A DNA stretch of 64,000 bases from Mauremys mutica. Taxonomy: Eukaryota > Chordata > Testudines > Geoemydidae. Under the pieces are notes generated by a model. That model was not told where the DNA came from, searched no databases, and saw only the letters and a program-made list of their open reading frames with translations. The stretch is taken from assembly GCF_020497125.1 (NCBI RefSeq), contig NC_059072.1, forward strand, positions 270,178,045-270,242,044, given 5' to 3'. The stretch's first letter is position 1; each line of letters opens with the position of its first letter. Both the position numbers and the translations under genes were made by a program. Shown here one piece after another: positions 58,591 to 64,000 of the stretch.

Positions 58591-61040
58591 ATAGAATCAT
58601 AGAATCTCAGGGTTGGAAGGGACCTCAGGAGGTCATCTAGTCCAACCCCCTGCTCAAAGCAGGACCAAACCCAACTAAATCATCCCAGCCAGGGCTTTGT
58701 CAAGCCTGACCTTAAAAACCTCTAAGAAAGGAGATTCCACCACCTCCCTAGGTAACCCATTCCAGTTCTTCACCACCCTACTAGTGAAAAAAAGTTTTTC
58801 CTAATGTCCAACCTAAACCTCCCCCTCTGCAACTTGAGACCATTACTCCTTGTTCTGTCATCTTCTACCACTGAGAACAGTCTAGATCCATCGTCTTTGG
58901 AACCCCCTTTCAGGTAGTTGAAAGCAGCTATCAAATCCCCCCTCATTCTTTTCTTCTGCAGGCTAAACAATCCCAGTTCCCTCAGCCTCGCCTCATAAGT
59001 CATGTGCTCCAGCCCCCTAATCATGTTTGTTGCCCTCTGCTGGACTCTTTCCAATTTATCCACATCCTTCTTGTAGTGTGGGGCCCAAAACTGGACACAG
59101 TACTCCAAATGAGGCCTCACCAGTGCTGAATAGAGGGGAATGATCACATCCCTCGATCTGCTGGAAATGCCCCTACTTATATAACCCAAAATGCCATTAG
59201 CCTTCTTGGCAACAAGGGCACACTGTTGACTCATATTCAGCTTTTCGTCCACCGTAACCCCTAGGTCCTTTTCTGCAGAACTGCTGCCCAGCCATTCTGT
59301 CCCTAGTCTGTAGCAGTGCATGGGATTCTTCCGTCCTAAGTGCAGGACTCTGCACTTGTCCTTGTTGAACCTCATCATATTTCTTTTGGCCCAATCCTCT
59401 AATTTGTCTAGGTCCCTCTGTATCCTATCCCTACCCTCCAGTGTATCAACCACTCCTCCCAGTTTAGTGTCATCTGCAAACTTGCTAAGGGTGCAGTCCA
59501 CACCATCCTCCAGATCGTTAATGAAGATATTGAACAAAACCAGCCCCAGCACCGACCCTTGGGGCACTCCACTTGATACCGGCTGCCAACTAGACATGGA
59601 ACCATTGATCACTACCCGTTGAGCCCGACCATCTAGCCAGTTTTCTATCCACCTTACCGTCCATTCATCCGGCCCATACTTCTTTAACTTGCTGGCAAGA
59701 ATACTGTGGGAGACTGTATCAAAAGCTTTGCTAAAGTCCAGAAATAGCACATCCACTGTTTCCCCCTCATCCACAGAGCCGGTTATCTCATCATAGAAGG
59801 CAATTAGGTTAGTCAGGCATGATTTGCCCTTGGTGAATCCATGCTGACTGTTCCTGATCACTTTCCCCTACTTTAAGTGGTTCAGAATTGATTCCTTGAG
59901 GACCTGTTCCATGATTTTTCCAGGGACTGAGGTGAGACTGACTGGCCTGTAGTTCCCTGGATCTTCCTTCTTCCCTTTTTTAAAGATGGGCACTACATTA
60001 GCTTTTTTCCATTCATCCGGGACCTCCCCCAATCACCATGATTTTTCAAGATAATGGCCAATGGCTCTGCAATCTCATCGGCCAACTCCTTTAGCACCCT
60101 CGGATGCAGTGCATCCGGCCCCATGGACTTGTGCTCATCCAGCTTTTCTAAATAGTCCCGAACTACTTCTTTCTCCACAGAGACCTGGTCACCTCCTCCC
60201 CATACCGTGCTGCAGAGTGCAGCTGTCTGGGAGCTGACCTTGTCTGTGAAGACAGAGGCAAAAAAAGCATTGAGTACACTAGCTTTCTCCACATCCTCTG
60301 TCACTAGGTTCCCTCCCTCATTCAGCAAGGGGCCCACACTTTCCTTGACTTTCTTCTTGTTGCTAACATACCTGAAAAAGCCCTTCTTGTTACTCCTAAC
60401 ATCTCCAGCTAGCTGCAACTCAAAGTGTGATTTGGCCTTCCTAATTTCACTCCTGCATGCCTGAGCAATACTTTTATACTCCTCCCTGGTTATTTGTCCA
60501 ATCTTCCACTTTTTGTAAGCTGTTTTTTTGTGTTTAAGACGAGCAAGGATTTCACTGTTAAGCCAAGCTGGTCGCCTGCCATATTTACTTTTCTTCCTAC
60601 ACATTGGGATGGTTTGTTCCTGCAACCTCAATAAGGATTCTTTAAAATACAGCCAGCTTTCCTCGACTCCTTTCCCCGTCATCTTATTCTCCCAGGGGAC
60701 CTTGCCGATCAGTTTCCTGAAGGAGTCGAAGTCTGCTTTTCTGAAGTCCAGGGTCTCTGTTCTACTGCTCTCCTTTCTTCCTTGTGTCAGGATCCTGAAC
60801 TCGACCATCTCATGGTCACTGCCTCCCAGGTTCCCATCCACTATTGCTTCCTCTACTATTTCTTCTCTGTTTGTGAGCAGCAGGTCAAGAAGAGCTTTTC
60901 CCCTAGTTGGTTCCTCCAGCACTTGCACCAGGAAATTGACCCCTACACTTTCCAGAAACTTCCTGGATTGTCTGTGCACTGCTGTATTGCTCTCCCAGCA
61001 GATATCGGGGTGATTAAAGTCACCCATGAGAACCAGGGCC
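58591..61040 (-). pseudogene. CR1 LINE, near-full RT region, 5'-truncated in the endonuclease
   Basis: On the minus strand it starts inside the APE-type endonuclease (LMGDFNHPDICWE, then LGGSDHEMVEF), runs through the linker (RKKSKYGRRPAWLNSEILAR), and holds the reverse transcriptase with [20 protein letters not shown] and the catalytic FADD (about 59480). It ends in a 3' UTR with GATTCTATGATTCTATG at 58591. Lesions: a frameshift near 60027, a TAG near 59868-59870, and an extra T near 58793. Otherwise the frame is open, so the copy is young. The first ~half of ORF2's endonuclease and ORF1 are absent. Confidence 0.93.
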
Positions 61041-61130
61041 CGTGTTCTAAAGAGAATGGTATGCAACATTCTCCACTGAAGTGTAGGTTATTTTTTCACT
61101 CAAATATAAGTTATTCTGTGCTTTGGTGGC
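61041..61130. other. Short spacer between CR1 and solo LTR
   Basis: This 90-bp AT-rich sequence matches neither the Harbinger element nor the 56565 LTR, although both should continue past a simple CR1 insertion. It is probably host sequence. Confidence 0.5.
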
Positions 61131-62595
61131 TGTGACGGGTTCCCCCCTTCTGGTGTGCCACCTGGAACTGGGGTACCACTAAGCCTGCCTTACCCACCAG
61201 CCTGGGTTCCCTTAACACTGTACTGCTGTGCAGCCTGCCAAGCTTTCCCCCAGGTTTCAGACTGCACTTTAGCACCATACATACAGGTAGGGACACACCA
61301 GCTTCAGCTTCACCCAGTGCTGAGATCGGCTCTGCATTAGACGGTTCAGCTAAGTAACTTCCCAGTACTCAAGTGCATCCCCCCACCCCTCCAAGGGTAA
61401 ACCCAAATTTATAGAGGCTTGTGCTGCACAGAAATACGTCCAGCGTGAGCTCATGAAATTTGCCCCCTCCCTCAATGTGGAGGAAGATATGCAACAGCTT
61501 TTTGCCCCCCAGTTATGATTTTCATGGTTTTAGACAAAACAAAAGCAAGTTTATTAACTACAAAATACAGATTTTAAGTGACTATAAGGGCTAGCGAACA
61601 GATCAGAGCAGATTACCTAGCAAATGAAACAAAACCACAATCTAAACTTAATATACTACTGAAATTGGATATAAGCAGCTAATTCTCATCCTAAATGTTG
61701 TTCTAGGCAGTTTGCAGAGAGTCTTGCAGGCAATCTGCACTTGCTTACAGCTTAAAACTCCAGATATTCCTTTCACAGGCTAGACAACCCTTTAGCCTGG
61801 GTTCAGCCCTCCTCCCTAGTTCAGTCTCTCTCTTTCTCCAGGGTTTGTCTACACTTACATTTTATAGCACTCTACCTTGCTGGCTCAGCGGTGTGGAAAA
61901 TCACTCCCCTGAGAGCAGCAAGTCTGAGTGCTTTAAAGTGCTAGTGTGCACAGGCTCTGAGTGCTGGAAGCCACGCTCCCAGCACTCAGAGCTATTCCCC
62001 TCGTGGAGATGGATTACCAGGAGCACTGAGAGAGCTCTCGCCCAGTGCTCGCACATGACCACTTCAAAGTGCAGCGCTTTGAAGTTTCTAGTATAGACGT
62101 AGCCTATGGTGTTTCCAGCAGTCTTCTTCCTTGGGCAGGCAGTCAGTGAAGAATGAACCCCGATGATGTCACTCCCCTGCCTAAAATAGTTTTGCATATG
62201 GCGGGAATCCTTTGTCTCACAGTTTGATTCCCATGCCCGGTTTGTGGAAAAACACTAGTACTGTGATGGAGTCCAGTACCAGGTGACTTGGTCATATGAC
62301 CCTGTAAGGCCACCGCAGCCATTACAGCCTATTGGCCCTTCCTCAGTCAGTCATCTAGATGGATTGCATTCTGTCTAGTGGGCGTTCCCCTGGTGTAAAC
62401 ACTTTTGTAATAGATGCATGGACAATATTCCTAACTTCAGATATCAAAATGATACATGCATACAAGTAAGATAATCATATGCAGTAAATCATAACCTGTC
62501 TGATATCTCACATGCCTTATCCTGCACAAAATACATCATAATTATGCCACTCATGTCATAATATCTCTATGAAGAATATGGGGCATAGTGTCACA
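61131..62595. mobile_element. Solo LTR with perfect 5-bp target duplication
   Basis: Starts TGTGACGGGTTCCCCC and ends GGGCATAGTGTCACA, with TG...CA inside a TGTGAC/GTCACA inverted repeat. GTGGC occurs at 61126-61130 and 62596-62600. Removing the MITE at 61841-62104 leaves about 1.2 kb. No retroviral genes flank it, so it is a recombined solo LTR. 'AAGCAAGTTTATTAACTA' at 61542 marks relation to 48060-49110. Confidence 0.85.
61841..62104. mobile_element. Harbinger-type MITE nested in the solo LTR
   Basis: Starts GGGTTTGTCTACACTTAC and ends AGTATAGACGTAGCC. Subterminal TATAGCACTC, CTTTAAAGTGCTAG and CTTCAAAGTGCAGCGCTTTG words form internal inverted repeats. Being inside the LTR, it is younger than that insertion. 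Non-coding. Confidence 0.75.
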
Positions 62596-62607
62596 GTGGC
62601 ATCTTGG

Positions 62608-62630
62608 AAAAAAAAATATATATATATAAA
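62608..62630. repeat. (A)n(TA)n microsatellite
   Basis: An A run followed by about seven TA units just after the LTR's target duplication. Confidence 0.85.
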
Positions 62631-63819
62631 TACTGTAACATGTTTTAAATTAATGTCCAGACAGTAACTCCAGCTTGGTGGTAGAGCATAGGATGGGGTT
62701 TAGATTCCCTAATGAGGTCTCATTCACACAGCTCCATATTGCCTAAACCTGGTTATTTCTGTTCCAAATGTTTTTTTAATGGATTATCATCATGTACTAG
62801 TTAAAGGTACTGTAGAAGCAATCTGAGCAACTGGGGAAATGAGAAGTCTTGAAGAAAGAGAAAAAAAAACAACTTGTTCTTGTCAAGATCAGTATTTCAG
62901 TTCGGCAGCCATGAGTAAAGCCATCAAGGCATATCACAGAAATACCAAATCCAAAGCAACTTTCTTATAGAAGAATTAATCTTGAAGACATATAGACATG
63001 CTGTAACTTGGGCTTGAAGACCACCTGGAAGCTAAAGCGCTCCATTGTCTAAGGTGGGCACATTCACATCTATATTGCGCACTCTAAACTGACTGCATGA
63101 TCAACATTGGGTCTATTAGCATTCTGCTTTCCAACTTTAAACCCTTACAATGTCAAAGGCCTTGTTATCTGAAAGACTACTCTAATTTCACTACCTACTG
63201 CAAAAGCTGTATTTGATTGGACACTGAGGTGTACGTAGCTCAACTTCACACTTCCAAGGGCTAGAGACAAAGCATTCTTGTGAAGGAAGATTCCCTCCCA
63301 CTGGATACGGGACTGAGCTCGAGACTGAATTGGGTAAGCAAACAGCTTTTTGTTAAAAAAAAAATACTAAGTTCCTCAGAAGAAACTGCCTAGTCACAGT
63401 GCACATTGCTGAAGTTTAGAATGGTTAAATATTTTCTGTGTGTTCTGTTGGTCTATCATGACCTGCTTTGAGCCCTTGAATTTTTTCAAGTGTTACAGTT
63501 GTATCTTTTATGCATCCAGTAAACACCATCTTTAATTTCTAGCTGCCCTTGCTGAGGGCTTTTAAGTATCACAAACACACTAAACCTTAGGCCGCTACGT
63601 TAAGTATGTGCTTAAATACTTTATACAGTATGCTCCCACATCAGCAAAGTCTACAAAGAAAAAAATTGAGCTTAGACCTGAAAAGTGCCACCATTTATAT
63701 CTAGGTATATTAAGGAGGTGAGAATTCCACAGCCTTGGACCCTCAACTGAAAAAGTTTCTTCTCCCTCCCTTCCAAGGACTGAATGATAGTTCCCCTACA
63801 CACCCCATACTAATTTATG
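62631..63819. other. Intronic sequence, no recognised gene
   Basis: AT-rich non-coding sequence. The part 63680-63780 hints at an old repeat but cannot be named. No exon seen. Confidence 0.4.
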
Positions 63820-64000
63820 TATCAGAGGGGTAGCCGTGTTAGTCTGGATCTGTAAAAGCAGCAAAGAATCCTGTGGCACCTTATAGACTAACAGACATTT
63901 TGCAGCATGAGCTTTCGTGGGTGAATACCCACTTCTTGCATCCAACGAAGTGGGTATTCACCCACGAAAGCTCATGCTGCAAAACGTCTGTTAGTCTATA
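63820..64000 (-). mobile_element. Penelope-like foldback element, type 1, copy 3 (runs off the window)
   Basis: The full left arm starts TATCAGAGGGGTAGCCG and turns near 63935; the inverted arm is still running at base 64000. The turn differs from copies 1 and 2: here the right arm holds the longer version (GCATCCAACGAAGTGGGTATT), and the left arm stops at CCCACTTC. The hammerhead-like core on the plus strand is CCAACGA (63942-63948), a hairpin, then GAAA (63966-63969), with two changes from CUGANGA. Confidence 0.7.

Overview
The window is vertebrate nuclear DNA, almost certainly from a turtle (Testudines). It carries tRNA-derived SINEs of the cryptodire 'Cry' type, many CR1 LINE pieces with octamer ATTCTATG tails, Harbinger elements that encode Myb/SANT-like proteins, GC-rich palindromic hAT MITEs, Penelope-like foldback elements and solo LTRs. 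No prokaryotic features are present (no operons, CRISPR arrays or rRNA). The lineage call rests on recognising repeat families from memory, not on a database search.

One host coding segment is recognisable: an internal exon of glypican-6 (GPC6) at 6111-6269 on the minus strand. It is 159 nt long, phase 1 at both ends, and has good splice sites. Everything to its right appears to be intron 1 (upstream of the exon in the gene's direction), and everything to its left intron 2. GPC6 is a very large gene in vertebrates, so a 64-kb window with a single exon is expected. I see neither exon 1 nor exon 3.

Layout. 1-6110 is intron 2, with an old unclassified repeat (copy A), a hAT MITE and a Penelope-like foldback. 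6111-6269 is the exon. 6270-9450 is mostly single-copy intron that may hold conserved non-coding sequence. 9451-12270 is a cluster of hAT MITEs, three of them inside copy B of the unclassified repeat. 12.3-16.5 kb is mostly unique. 16.5-21.7 kb holds hAT MITEs, CR1 pieces, a small LTR-like element and a second foldback. 24.7-26.8 kb is a 2.1-kb Harbinger derivative with a decayed Myb gene. 27.4-33.8 kb holds a mariner-like MITE, hAT elements, a SINE, LTR-like sequence and a hAT nested in a Harbinger-type MITE. 37.7-39.3 kb is a Penelope-like element split by a CR1. 40-48 kb holds a SINE, an old hAT-like element, a mariner-like MITE, a second type of foldback, a MIR and LTR-like sequence. 50-54.7 kb holds CR1, hAT and Harbinger relics. 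56.3-62.6 kb is the densest nest: a Harbinger MITE, a truncated LTR, a Myb-encoding Harbinger element, a 2.45-kb CR1 and a solo LTR carrying a MITE. The window ends inside a third foldback of the first type.

The observation I rate highest concerns the foldbacks at 2986, 21518, 46828 and 63820. The three complete ones each sit between 13-bp direct repeats. Their full arms carry sequence resembling a hammerhead ribozyme core (CUGANGA, a hairpin, then GAAA), and the two types share the end motif AACAYGGCTA. This fits non-autonomous or 3'-terminal Penelope-like retroelements whose partial inverted arm formed during insertion. Hammerhead motifs in Penelope-like elements are already known; the arrangement and the regular 13-bp duplication in this locus deserve checking. 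No new host gene system is visible.
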